Source: Streptomyces aculeolatus (GTDB taxonomy: Bacteria > Actinomycetota > Actinomycetes > Streptomycetales > Streptomycetaceae). Taken from it: a DNA stretch of 64,000 nt. The stretch spans positions 150,809-214,808 of the forward strand of contig NZ_JAINRD010000014.1 in assembly GCF_020400605.1 (NCBI RefSeq). Direction: 5' to 3'. The translations under genes and the position numbers were made by a program. Every line of letters starts with the position of its first letter. Position 1 is the first letter of the stretch. Positions 35,546 to 43,416 of the stretch are shown piece by piece. Below the pieces are notes generated by a model. It worked only from the letters and a program-made list of their open reading frames with translations, was not told the DNA's origin and made no database searches.

Positions 35546-37315
35546 GTGGGACCGGACGAGCTGAGCCCGCCCGAGCGGCGGCTGTGGGACGCCTTCCCCA
35601 CCGCCGAGCGCGTCGACCTGCGCACCGGCGATCCCGCCGCGGACGACCCGGCCGGCGGCGCGGCCTGGGGCCCGGAGCGCATCGTGCGCGCCGAGGTCGT
35701 CGCCGCGCTGCTGCTCGGCGCGCGCGACACCGAGTCCGGGCACACCGCCGCGGTGCAGCTCACAGGCGCGCGGATCACCGGCCGCCTCGCGCTCGACCAC
35801 GCCGACGTGGAGCACCATCTGCGGCTCCAGGACTGCTCGTTCGAGGAGTCCGTCGACCTCTACGGTGCCCGTACGCGCCAGCTCAGCTTCAACGGCTCGC
35901 ACCTGCCCGGCCTGCTCGCCTCCCACCTCTGGGCCGAGGGCAGCCTCCGCCTGACCGGCTGTACGACCAGCGGCAAGATCCGGCTCGTCGCCACCCGTAT
36001 CGCCGGCACCCTCATCCTCAACGGCGCCCGGCTGCACGGCCCCGAAGGCGAGGCGCTCAACGCCACCCGCCTCCAGGTCGACAACGACATCCTCATGCGC
36101 GACGACTTCTCCGCCCAGGGCACGGTGGTGCTGCGCAGCGCCCGCGTCGGCGGCAGCGTCGACATGCGCGCCGCCACACTCGCTCCCGGCCCGGACGGGA
36201 TCGCTCTCGACGCCGCCCGGGTCCAGATCGACGGCGACCTGTCCGCGTACCGGTTGACGGCCACCGGCAGGCTTGCCGCCCGCGGCGCCGCCATCAACGG
36301 CGCGCTGTTCCTGCGCGCCGCCACGCTCGACCACCCGGCCGGGCAGACCCTCGACGTCCCCGGAGCGCACATCGGCTCCGACGTCGTGCTGGACAAGGGC
36401 TTCTGCTCCCGGGGCGAGATGCGGATCGCCGGCACGGCGATAGGGAGCCGGCTCGTGATGAGTGGCGCCGAACTGCGGGGAGACGTGGAGGGCACCGCCC
36501 TCAACGCGTACGGAATCCAGGTCGGCGGGGACATCGAGGGGGACCACGTGACGGCCACCGGCCGGGTCGTGCTGTCGGGTGCGCAAATCACCGGCCGCCT
36601 TGACCTCGCCGGCAGCAGCATCGCCCGGCACGCTCCCGAGGCCACCGCCCTGTCCATACGCCGCACCAGCACTCCCGAGGCCGACCTGCGCACCGCCCGA
36701 CTCCACGGCGCCCTCGACCTGCGGCACTCCACATTCGGAGTGGTTCACGACACCGCCGGCTCCTGGCCGTCCCGCGTCCACCTCGACGGCGCCGTCTACG
36801 GACAGCTCCACACCCCGCTGTCGGCCGCCGAGCGGCTGTCCTGGCTGAGCCGGGGCGACAGCCCATACGTTCCACAGCCCTACGAGCAGCTCGCCGCCGA
36901 GTACCGCCGCCTCGGTCATGACGACGACGCCCGCCGCGTCCTGCTCGCCAAGCAGCGCGCCCGCCGCGTCCGGCTGCCCTGGTACGCCCGTGTCTGGGGC
37001 ATCGTGCAGGACGGCGTCGTCGGCTACGGCTACCGCCCCGAGCGGGCCGTCGCCTGGCTGGCCGGGCTGCTGGTGCTGGGCTCGCTCCTCTTCCACGCGG
37101 ACCGGCCGCGGGCACTGGAGCCGGACAAGAAGATCGGGTTCAACCCGTTCGTCTACACCCTGGACACGCTGCTGCCGGTCGTCGACTTCGGCCAGGGCAA
37201 CGCGTTCGCGCCCGACGGCGGCTCGCAGTGGGTGGCGTATCTGCTCACCGCCGCCGGGTGGATCCTCGCCACCGCCGTGGCCGCGGGCGCCGCGCGGGCG
37301 CTGAACCGGCCGTAG
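35546..37315 (+). CDS. Membrane-anchored beta-helix protein ('membrane-associated oxidoreductase' type)
   Basis: 589-residue protein. Residues ~50-440 are repeats of about 20-26 residues with the rhythm GARITGRLxL, GSVDMRAATL, GSRLVMSGAEL and ITGRLDLAGSSI, typical of a pentapeptide- or bactofilin-like right-handed beta-helix. After RRLGHDDDARRVLLAKQRARRVRLPWYARVWG comes a helix at ~501-520, a loop FNPFVYTLDTLLPVVDFGQGNAF, and a final helix at ~561-586. Streptomyces paralogues are called membrane-associated oxidoreductases, but I see no cofactor motif. The two-helix unit with an intervening loop resembles ion-channel-like tails on other pentapeptide proteins. GTG at 35546 has GGGGG nine bases upstream. 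Confidence 0.78.
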   Translation: MGPDELSPPERRLWDAFPTAERVDLRTGDPAADDPAGGAAWGPERIVRAEVVAALLLGARDTESGHTAAVQLTGARITGRLALDHADVEHHLRLQDCSFEESVDLYGARTRQLSFNGSHLPGLLASHLWAEGSLRLTGCTTSGKIRLVATRIAGTLILNGARLHGPEGEALNATRLQVDNDILMRDDFSAQGTVVLRSARVGGSVDMRAATLAPGPDGIALDAARVQIDGDLSAYRLTATGRLAARGAAINGALFLRAATLDHPAGQTLDVPGAHIGSDVVLDKGFCSRGEMRIAGTAIGSRLVMSGAELRGDVEGTALNAYGIQVGGDIEGDHVTATGRVVLSGAQITGRLDLAGSSIARHAPEATALSIRRTSTPEADLRTARLHGALDLRHSTFGVVHDTAGSWPSRVHLDGAVYGQLHTPLSAAERLSWLSRGDSPYVPQPYEQLAAEYRRLGHDDDARRVLLAKQRARRVRLPWYARVWGIVQDGVVGYGYRPERAVAWLAGLLVLGSLLFHADRPRALEPDKKIGFNPFVYTLDTLLPVVDFGQGNAFAPDGGSQWVAYLLTAAGWILATAVAAGAARALNRP

Positions 37316-37607
37316 AGGGGCGGGCTTGCGGGGCGGGTCTGCGGCGAGGGGGCCAGGGCCCGGGGCCCCACGTCCCGCACCAGGGCCCGCGGACCGTGCC
37401 GGACGCGGCCCGAGCGGCGGCGGCCGTCGGCGGGAGCCAGGAGAGCCCGCCGAGCGGCCGCCGCCGCGCCGGGACCCGCGAACACCCGCCCGGGTGCGGG
37501 TCCGCCCGGTGCGTCCCCCGCCCGGGAAACGCACCGGAGGCACCGGAAAGGCCGGAGGCACCGGACGCACCCCGTGGCAGGGAGCGCCGCGGTGGCGCAG
37601 GCGCGCG

Positions 37608-38558
37608 TCAGTAACGCAGCGCAGCCAGGTACTCATAGCTGTTGCGCGCCGTCGCGAACGGGTCGGCCGGGTTGTCGTGCTCGACGAGCCACTGCCTGAC
37701 CCCGCCGCTCTTCGCGCCCTGGAACATCCTCGGGAAGTCCAGCACGCCGGAGCCGACGTCGGCGAAGTCGCCGTTCTCGGCCATGTCCTTGACGTGCAGG
37801 GCCGGGAACCGGCCCGGGTAGCGGCGGAAGTAGGTGAGCGGGTCGGCACCGCCGCGCGACGCCCAGAACACGTCGAACTCGAAGGCGACGAGATGGGGAT
37901 CGGTCTCGTTGACGAGGATGTCGAAGAGCACCTCGCCGTCGACGGTGGCGTGGTCGCTGCCGTGGTTGTGGAAGAGGACCTGCTGCAGGCCGGCGTCCCG
38001 GCAGGCGCGGCCCGCCTCGTTCATGATCCGCGCGGCCTCGCGGAAGCCGGCCGGCGTGTGCATGGCGCCGGGCAGGCTGGGGACGACGACCCACTGGCCG
38101 CCCAGGGTGTGGACGTCCTCGATCGCCTGCGGCAGCCCGCTGCCGCGGACGATGTCCCACGCGACGTGCTCCAGTACCGCGCTGAGCCCGGCGTCGTCGA
38201 TCATGCCGCGGATCTGCTGCGCGTTGTGGCCGTGCCGGCCGCTGACGCCGACGGTGGCGTAGCCGATGTCGGACAACTGCTGCAGGGTGCCGGCGAAGTC
38301 CGTGGCCAGGGGCCCGCGCATGGTGTAGAGGTGCATGCCGATACCGCCGGGCGGGATGCGCCGCTTGCCGCAACTGCCGCGCCCCGCCGCCTGGGCCGCG
38401 GCCGCGGGTCCGGCCGCGCCGCCGAGGGCGGCGGCGGTACCGGCGCCGAGCGCCGCGGCGAGCAGCCCGCGCCGCCCCATCCCGCTGTTCACCGGCCGCC
38501 GGGGCCTGCCCGTCCCGTCGGCTCCAAGGTCCGTTTCGTGCCTGCCGTTCATGCGCAC
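37608..38558 (-). CDS. Tat-exported sugar phosphate isomerase/epimerase-like protein
   Basis: 316-residue protein with a twin-arginine-type leader (SGMGRRGLLAAALGAGTAAALGG, residues ~25-47) and an AP-endonuclease-2/xylose-isomerase TIM barrel. Barrel motifs include GIGMHLYTMRGPL, VLFHNHGSDH (metal-side His), LVAFEFDVFWAS (Glu/Asp) and PALHVKDM. These give a plausible divalent-metal site, so an exported sugar isomerase or epimerase is likely. A LacI-type operator lies 33 bases upstream, suggesting sugar-controlled expression. Starts GTG 38558 and ATG 38552 are both possible; GAGAGG favours the former. Confidence 0.82.
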   Translation of the reverse strand: MRMNGRHETDLGADGTGRPRRPVNSGMGRRGLLAAALGAGTAAALGGAAGPAAAAQAAGRGSCGKRRIPPGGIGMHLYTMRGPLATDFAGTLQQLSDIGYATVGVSGRHGHNAQQIRGMIDDAGLSAVLEHVAWDIVRGSGLPQAIEDVHTLGGQWVVVPSLPGAMHTPAGFREAARIMNEAGRACRDAGLQQVLFHNHGSDHATVDGEVLFDILVNETDPHLVAFEFDVFWASRGGADPLTYFRRYPGRFPALHVKDMAENGDFADVGSGVLDFPRMFQGAKSGGVRQWLVEHDNPADPFATARNSYEYLAALRY

Positions 38559-38590
38559 AACCGCCTCTCCCGCGTCTCACGAGTCCGTTT

Positions 38591-38604
38591 AGAAAGCGCT
38601 TTCT
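38591..38604 (-). promoter_or_regulatory. LacI/GalR-type palindromic operator
   Basis: AGAAAGCGCTTTCT is a perfect 14-bp palindrome with the central CG that LacI/GalR-family regulators prefer. It lies 33 bases before the epimerase start codon. No LacI gene is in the window, so the regulator is elsewhere. Confidence 0.65.
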
Positions 38605-38681
38605 GGCATGCGCGCATCAGAGTAAGCGGCCCGCGTCACGCGGTCAACGGGTCGGGGGCCACGGGCCCCGCGCCCGGCCTC

Positions 38682-39356
38682 TCAGAGCCGGACCAGCACG
38701 TCGTCCAGCTCCTTGCGCCGGATGTCCGGCACCCGCGCCCCCTCTGCCGGGTAGCCGACCGGGATCACGTACGCCGCCCGCTCCTCCGGCGGCCGCTCGC
38801 ACACCTCGCCGAGGAACCGCATCGGGCTCGGCGTGTGCGTCAGCGTCGCGAGCCCCGCCTGGTGCAGCGACGCGAGCAGGAAGCCGACGGCGATGCCGAC
38901 CGACTCCTTCGTGTAGTACGGGCGCGGGCTCTGCGGCCCCTTGTGCACCTCGAAGACGACGATCACCGCGGGCGCCGCCTCCAGGAACGGCTTGTGCCAG
39001 TCCGTACCCAGCGGCGCCAGCGCCGCCAGCCACTCCGGCGAGGCCCGGCGCGCGTAGAACTCCCGCTCCGCCTGCTCCGCCGCCTCCCGCAGCCGCCGCT
39101 TGCGGTCCGGGTCGGTGACGACGACGAAGCGCCACGGCTGCACGTTGGCGCCGCTGGGCGCGGTGGCGGCGGTGCGGACCGCCCACTCCAGGACGCCGTC
39201 CGGGATCGGGCGCGGCGAGAAGTCGCGTACGGTGCGGCGGCGCGTCATCGCGTCGTGGAAGACGCGGCTGCGCACCGGCGCGTCCGACGCCGGCACGCCG
39301 AGCGGCTCGTACGGGACGGTGGGATACGGGGCCGGATGGGGCTGCGAGGTCGTCAT
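38682..39356 (-). CDS. Nitroreductase family protein
   Basis: 224-residue FMN-dependent nitroreductase-fold protein. RRRTVRDFSPRPIP binds the FMN phosphate, and APSGANVQPWRFVVVTD is the flavin-contact loop characteristic of the BluB/iodotyrosine-deiodinase-like branch. A lid segment ESVGIAVGFLLASLHQAGLATLTHTPSP follows. The C-terminus VPVGYPAEGARVP is conserved. Substrate unknown. The ATG at 39356 lacks a strong ribosome site. It is transcribed towards the epimerase gene but separated from it by the operator region. Confidence 0.88.
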   Translation of the reverse strand: MTTSQPHPAPYPTVPYEPLGVPASDAPVRSRVFHDAMTRRRTVRDFSPRPIPDGVLEWAVRTAATAPSGANVQPWRFVVVTDPDRKRRLREAAEQAEREFYARRASPEWLAALAPLGTDWHKPFLEAAPAVIVVFEVHKGPQSPRPYYTKESVGIAVGFLLASLHQAGLATLTHTPSPMRFLGEVCERPPEERAAYVIPVGYPAEGARVPDIRRKELDDVLVRL

Positions 39357-39431
39357 CAGGCCAGCAGAACACGCCGGACGGACTTGGACTAGACCTGGTA
39401 CGGCCGGAAGGCCAGCGCCCGCCGCCCGCCT

Positions 39432-39466
39432 GCCCGTCCCCGTCCGTCCGTCGTCCGTACGTCCGT
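39432..39466. repeat. CGTC-type simple repeat
   Basis: A short low-complexity tract of CCGTCCGTCCGTCGTCCGTA type fills the gap between the TPR gene stop and the nitroreductase start. It looks like slippage and has no evident function. Confidence 0.6.
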
Positions 39467-39488
39467 AGGCGGCGTGCCCGCCGCCCCG

Positions 39489-39854
39489 CTACTCCTCGAA
39501 GCCCGCCGCGTCCACGAAGTCCGGCCGCGGGTCCAGCGCCGCCGCCAGCCGGAAGTGCCGCCGCACCTCGTCCGGGTCGCCCCCGGCCCGCTCCAGCGTG
39601 CGGGCCAGCGCGAAGTGCGCGTAGGCGTTGTCCGGCTCCCGGTCGACGACCGTGCGGAAATCGGCCTCCGCCGCGCCGAGGCGGGCGCTCATGAAGTACG
39701 CGCGGGCGCGCAGCAGCCGCGGCGAGACCTTCTCGGGATGGGCCTCGACCAGCGGGTCGAGCAGTTGGACCGCGCCCCGCGGATCGCGGGCGGCGAGCAA
39801 CTGCTCGGCCGCCCGGTAGTCGACGACGTCGGTCTCCGGGCTGCGCTCGGCCAC
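39489..39854 (-). CDS. Tetratricopeptide-repeat protein
   Basis: 121-residue protein with about three TPR-like helix pairs (DYRAAEQLLAARDPRGAVQLLDPLVEAHPEK, ...ARAYFMSARLGAAEADFRTVVDREPDN, AYAHFALARTLERAGGDPDEVRRHFRLAAALDP). The likely role is a protein-binding adaptor; partner unknown. I chose the GTG at 39854 because AAGGAG lies six bases upstream. An upstream in-frame GTG at 39911 would add a charged 19-residue leader. It follows coaE on the same strand, as in S. coelicolor where a TPR gene separates coaE from rpsA. Confidence 0.82.
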   Translation of the reverse strand: MAERSPETDVVDYRAAEQLLAARDPRGAVQLLDPLVEAHPEKVSPRLLRARAYFMSARLGAAEADFRTVVDREPDNAYAHFALARTLERAGGDPDEVRRHFRLAAALDPRPDFVDAAGFEE

Positions 39855-39950
39855 GGCGGACTCCTTCCTCGTCCTCTCCGTCCTCCCTCTGACGTCTTCC
39901 GCCTTGCTCACCGGGAGACCGCGGGGAGACGAATCACCTTCAACACGGGA

Positions 39951-40571
39951 TCATGCCCCGGTGTTCCGCCCCCTGACCCCCTTGCGTGCCACCAGTTCCT
40001 CCCAGAGCTTGCGCACCCGCTCCGCCAGCTCCGCCTGCGTACCGTCGTTGTCCACGACGATGTCGGCGATCGCCAGCCGCTGCTCGCGCGTGGCCTGCGC
40101 CGCCATCCGGGCGCGTGCCTCGTCCTCGGCCATGCCGCGCAGCCGTACCAGCCGGTCGAGCTGGGTGGCGGGCGCCGCGTCGACGACCACGACGACGTCG
40201 TACAGCCCGGCCAGGTCGTTCTCGGCCAGCAGCGGCACGTCGTTCACGACGACCGCGTCCGGGCCCGCCGCCTCCTGCAGCGCGGCGGAGCGGTCGCGGA
40301 CCAGGGGGTGGACGATGGCGTTCAGCACCCGGAGCCGGTCGGCGTCGGCGAAGACGATGCCGCCGAGCTTCGCCCGGTCCAGGCTTCCGTCCGCGGCGAG
40401 CACGCCGTCGCCGAACTCCGCGACGACCGCGGCCAGCCCCGGGGTGCCGGGCTCCACCACCTCGCGGGCGATCCGGTCGGAGTCGACGATCACCGCCCCG
40501 TACGAGGCCAGCAGCCGCGACACCGCGCTCTTGCCGGCGCCGATCCCGCCGGTCAGTCCCACCGTCAGCAT
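39951..40571 (-). CDS. coaE: Dephospho-CoA kinase
   Basis: CoaE performs the last step of coenzyme A synthesis, phosphorylating the 3'-hydroxyl of dephospho-CoA. 206 residues open MLTVGLTGGIGAGKSAVSRLL with Walker A at 8-15. IVDSDRIAREVVEPG is the conserved substrate Asp region, and IVHPLVRD and VVNDVPLLAENDLAGLYD follow in order. The ATG at 40571 is served by AAGG seven bases upstream. That site directly abuts the end of an inverted-repeat element (from 40583), so no native promoter is left next to the gene. Transcription may come from the element or the PAC2 gene upstream. Confidence 0.95.
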   Translation of the reverse strand: MLTVGLTGGIGAGKSAVSRLLASYGAVIVDSDRIAREVVEPGTPGLAAVVAEFGDGVLAADGSLDRAKLGGIVFADADRLRVLNAIVHPLVRDRSAALQEAAGPDAVVVNDVPLLAENDLAGLYDVVVVVDAAPATQLDRLVRLRGMAEDEARARMAAQATREQRLAIADIVVDNDGTQAELAERVRKLWEELVARKGVRGRNTGA

Positions 40572-40582
40572 GGGTCAACCTT

Positions 40583-40745
40583 AGGGTCTGTCGTTTGGAT
40601 CTTCGCCGGGCTCGCGGCGCCTGGCACCGCACCTCGCCGCGTTGTCGTCGGTCAACGACGCTCCGCGTCGCCTCCCTCCTCCGCCTTGCGATGCACGGCA
40701 CCAGCCGCCGCTCCCTGATCCGGCAAGATCCAAACGACAGACCCT
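40583..40745. mobile_element. MITE-like element with 21-bp perfect terminal inverted repeats
   Basis: AGGGTCTGTCGTTTGGATCT plus one more T (40583-40603) is the exact reverse complement of 40725-40745. After a one-base slip the repeats continue as GCCGG on each side. The 163-bp element encodes no transposase. Inner sequence has smaller inverted segments around GTCAACGACGCTCCGCGTCG. I see no clear target-site duplication. It sits 11 bases before the coaE start. Such non-autonomous elements are mobilised by transposases from full-length relatives elsewhere. Confidence 0.88.
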
Positions 40746-40822
40746 GGGCCGCGTACGCAAGGGCGGCGGAGGCCGGAGCGCACCGTCCGCGCTCCGGTCC
40801 CCGCCGCCGCACGGTCCGCGTC

Positions 40823-41749
40823 TCAGTCGCCCTCCTCGCGCTCCGCGAGGAACTGCTCGAAGGCGCTGCCCAGCTCGTCCGCAGAGGGCAGTTCCGCGGG
40901 CTCGGCCATCAGGTTCTCCCGGTCGTCGCCGCCGGCCAGCGCGTCGTACTGGTGCTCAAGCCCGCGGACCATGCCGACCAGTTCCTCGTCGCCCTCGTCG
41001 ACCTGGCGCTCGATCTCGTTCTGCACCTTGAGCGCCTCCGAGCGCAGCGCGTGCGCCACCCCCGGCAGGACGAGGCCCGTCGCGGAGGTGATCGACTCCA
41101 GGACGGTCAGCGCGGCGTCCGGGTACGGGGTGCGGGCCAGGTAGTGCGGCACGTGCGCCGCGACGCCGAGGACGTCGTGCCCGGCCTCGCCGAGCCGGTA
41201 CTCCAGCAGCGCGTCGGCGCTGCCGGGCACCTGGGCCTCGTCGAAGACGCCGCGGTGGCCCGGCACCAGGTCAATGCGGTTGCCGTGCGGCGTGAGGCCC
41301 ACCGGGCGGGTGTGCGGCACACCCATGGGGACGCCGTGGAAGTTGACCGCCAGGCGCACGTTCAGCCGCTCCACGATCTCGCGGACGGCCTCGGCGAAGC
41401 GCTCCCACTCCACGTCGGGCTCGGGGCCCGTCATCAGCAGGAACGGGCTGGCCGTGGCGTCGCGGACGAGGTGGAGTTCGAGGGTGGGGACCTCGTACGC
41501 GGCCCAGTGGTCGCGGCGGAAGGTCATCAGGGGCCGGCGCGCGCGGTAGTCGACGAGCCGGTCGTGGTCGAAGCGCGCGACGACCTCGTGCGGCAGGTCG
41601 TCGAGCAGCCGCTCGTTGATCTGGGCGCCGGTCTCGCCGGCGTCCATGAAGCCTTCGAGGTGGTAGAGCAGGGTCAGCCCCGCCGAGTCGTGCTCCAGCA
41701 CCGCGTCGACGGCCGCGAGCCCGCTGGGGTCCCATTCGTACATGCTCAT
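40823..41749 (-). CDS. PAC2 family protein
   Basis: 308-residue protein of the PAC2 (proteasome assembly chaperone 2-like) superfamily common in actinobacteria. DSAGLTLLYHLEGFMDAGETGAQINERLLDDLP is the family's opening strand-helix, followed by RRPLMTFRRDHWAAYEVPTLELHLVRDATASPFLLMTGPEPDVEWERFAEAV. Archaeal and bacterial members assemble around proteasome-like complexes; here the role is unknown. The C-terminus is acidic. The ATG at 41749 has no ribosome site and only pyrimidines before it, so a leaderless mRNA is likely. It lies upstream of the inverted-repeat element and coaE on the same strand. Confidence 0.85.
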   Translation of the reverse strand: MSMYEWDPSGLAAVDAVLEHDSAGLTLLYHLEGFMDAGETGAQINERLLDDLPHEVVARFDHDRLVDYRARRPLMTFRRDHWAAYEVPTLELHLVRDATASPFLLMTGPEPDVEWERFAEAVREIVERLNVRLAVNFHGVPMGVPHTRPVGLTPHGNRIDLVPGHRGVFDEAQVPGSADALLEYRLGEAGHDVLGVAAHVPHYLARTPYPDAALTVLESITSATGLVLPGVAHALRSEALKVQNEIERQVDEGDEELVGMVRGLEHQYDALAGGDDRENLMAEPAELPSADELGSAFEQFLAEREEGD

Positions 41750-41953
41750 GAGGGTGTAACACCCCGCGTGCCCGCGGTGATTCCCGGTGACGCGGACCGA
41801 ATTGCGGGCGCGGCCGCCGCACCGCCCGTACACCAGGTCAGCCGGGCCGCCGGCCCCGGAATCCGGCCGGACCGGCTGGCTGGATCATGACGTACGGCGG
41901 CGGAACCTCGCCGCGGCGTATAGCGTCCTTCTTCGCAGAAGGAGGGGGTCGTC

Positions 41954-43282
41954 GTGCCTGAGGAGGGGCCGGGAGGAGAAGTCCCGGGCGGGCGCGGTGG
42001 GTTGCGGGAGCCGCTGAGGCCCCGCCGAGGGGGGCGGCGCCGCGTGTCGCGCTCCCTCACGCTCGCCGCCATCGGTGCCTGCGTCATCGTGATCGCGAGC
42101 ATCGTCGTGTCCGCATGGCCCGGCGGCGCCGGGCTGAGACCGCCGGGGGCGCCGTCACCCGACGCCACCACGGCCGCCGCCTTCACGGGCGTGTACCGCA
42201 TAGGAGCCCTCGGGGACGCCGACCCGGGCGGCGGCCGGGACACCGTCCTGACCCGGAGCGTGACCCGGGCGCTCGCCGACCACGGCAGCGGCAACGGCGG
42301 CGGCAACGGCGGCGTGGCGACGCCGCCGCTGGGCGTCTCGGACCTCACCGCCCACAAGGAGTCCACCGAGCCCGCGAACCGCAGCCTGATAGCCCGCTGG
42401 GTGGAGAGGGAGCCGGGCCTGACCGGGGTCGTCGGCGGCGACCCCGCCCTCAACCTGCCGGAGAGCGGCCTGACGTCCTTCCGCCTCCCCGTCGTACGCG
42501 CCTGCCGCCACGACGGCGCCGGCACCGGTCCCGAGGCGCGCTACGCCGACACCAACGAGCTGCGCTCCTCCGCGTCCACCGCCGACATGGGCGTCGTCCT
42601 GGCCCGCCACCTCGCCGCCACCCCGGGGGTCCGCAAGGTCTACGTCCGCGGCGACACCGCCGCCGACCCCACCCGGGCGCTCGTCGACCGGCTGCGCGCG
42701 GACGGCGTCGAGGTCCGCGCCGACGACGCCGGGCAGCTCGCCGACGGCATCGGCCGGTTCGGGCCGGACGCGGTGTTCCTGGAGGGCGGGGCGCGGAACC
42801 TGGCGGAGTGGCTGGAGGAGGTCGAGGACAGCGGGTTCGACGGCGTGAAGGCGCTGTGGGATCCGACCGCGCCGACGTGCACCGGCCGCAACCCCGCCGC
42901 CGACGCCGGCTTCTCCGTACCGGACGGCTGGCTGACCGTCCGCGGCCACTACGACGTCCGCCTGGACCCCGACGCCGACCGCCGCGCCGCCGTCCGCGAG
43001 GCCCTCGGCGCGGAGCTGGCCACCCGCCCGTACGCCGTCGAGACCTACGACGCGGCCCGGGCGATGCTCTCCGCCTGGGACACCGTCTCGGCGGAGGAGC
43101 GCAACAGCAACGAGCCGGACCTGGCGCGCGCCGCGCTGGCCGAGGCGCTTCCGACGGTGCAGGTGCGGGGGACGCTGGGCGGCTGGTGGAAGGAGCTGTC
43201 GCAGGCCGAGGAGCACCCGGTGGTGTGGCTCGACCGCCGGGAGGAGGGCCGGTGGCGGCAGCAGGCGGAGAAGCGCCGCTGA
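41954..43282 (+). CDS. Membrane-anchored periplasmic-binding-like protein
   Basis: 442-residue protein. A basic N-terminal tail (about 1-32) precedes one transmembrane helix (33-53: LTLAAIGACVIVIASIVVSAW). The rest is extracytoplasmic. ADMGVVLARHLAATPGVRKVYVRGDTAADPTRALVDRLRADGVEV and FGPDAVFLEGGARNLAEWLEEVEDSGF have the alternating strand-helix layout of type I periplasmic binding proteins. It probably senses or binds a ligand rather than feeding a transporter, because no ABC genes are adjacent. GTG at 41954 has GAAGGAGG upstream. It ends in front of a strong terminator. Confidence 0.72.
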   Translation: MPEEGPGGEVPGGRGGLREPLRPRRGGRRRVSRSLTLAAIGACVIVIASIVVSAWPGGAGLRPPGAPSPDATTAAAFTGVYRIGALGDADPGGGRDTVLTRSVTRALADHGSGNGGGNGGVATPPLGVSDLTAHKESTEPANRSLIARWVEREPGLTGVVGGDPALNLPESGLTSFRLPVVRACRHDGAGTGPEARYADTNELRSSASTADMGVVLARHLAATPGVRKVYVRGDTAADPTRALVDRLRADGVEVRADDAGQLADGIGRFGPDAVFLEGGARNLAEWLEEVEDSGFDGVKALWDPTAPTCTGRNPAADAGFSVPDGWLTVRGHYDVRLDPDADRRAAVREALGAELATRPYAVETYDAARAMLSAWDTVSAEERNSNEPDLARAALAEALPTVQVRGTLGGWWKELSQAEEHPVVWLDRREEGRWRQQAEKRR

Positions 43283-43343
43283 CACGCGGGCCGTAAGGGC
43301 GGGACCCGGGTCGTACGGACGTGCCGCCCCCTTCGTACGGAAA

Positions 43344-43389
43344 GGCCCGCCCGTACGCCCTGGCCGTGGCCAGGGCGTACGGGCGGGCC
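43344..43389. terminator. 22-bp perfect inverted-repeat terminator between convergent genes
   Basis: Left arm 43344-43365 (starting GGCCCGCCCGTACGCCCTGG) is exactly complementary to right arm 43368-43389, with only GT between, so the real loop is a few bases wider. It lies 61 bases past the periplasmic-binding-like gene and 28 bases before the MMPL stop. This is the longest perfect hairpin in the window. Confidence 0.85.
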
Positions 43390-43416
43390 GCCGCGCGTCC
43401 GCCGTCCGCAGCCGTC

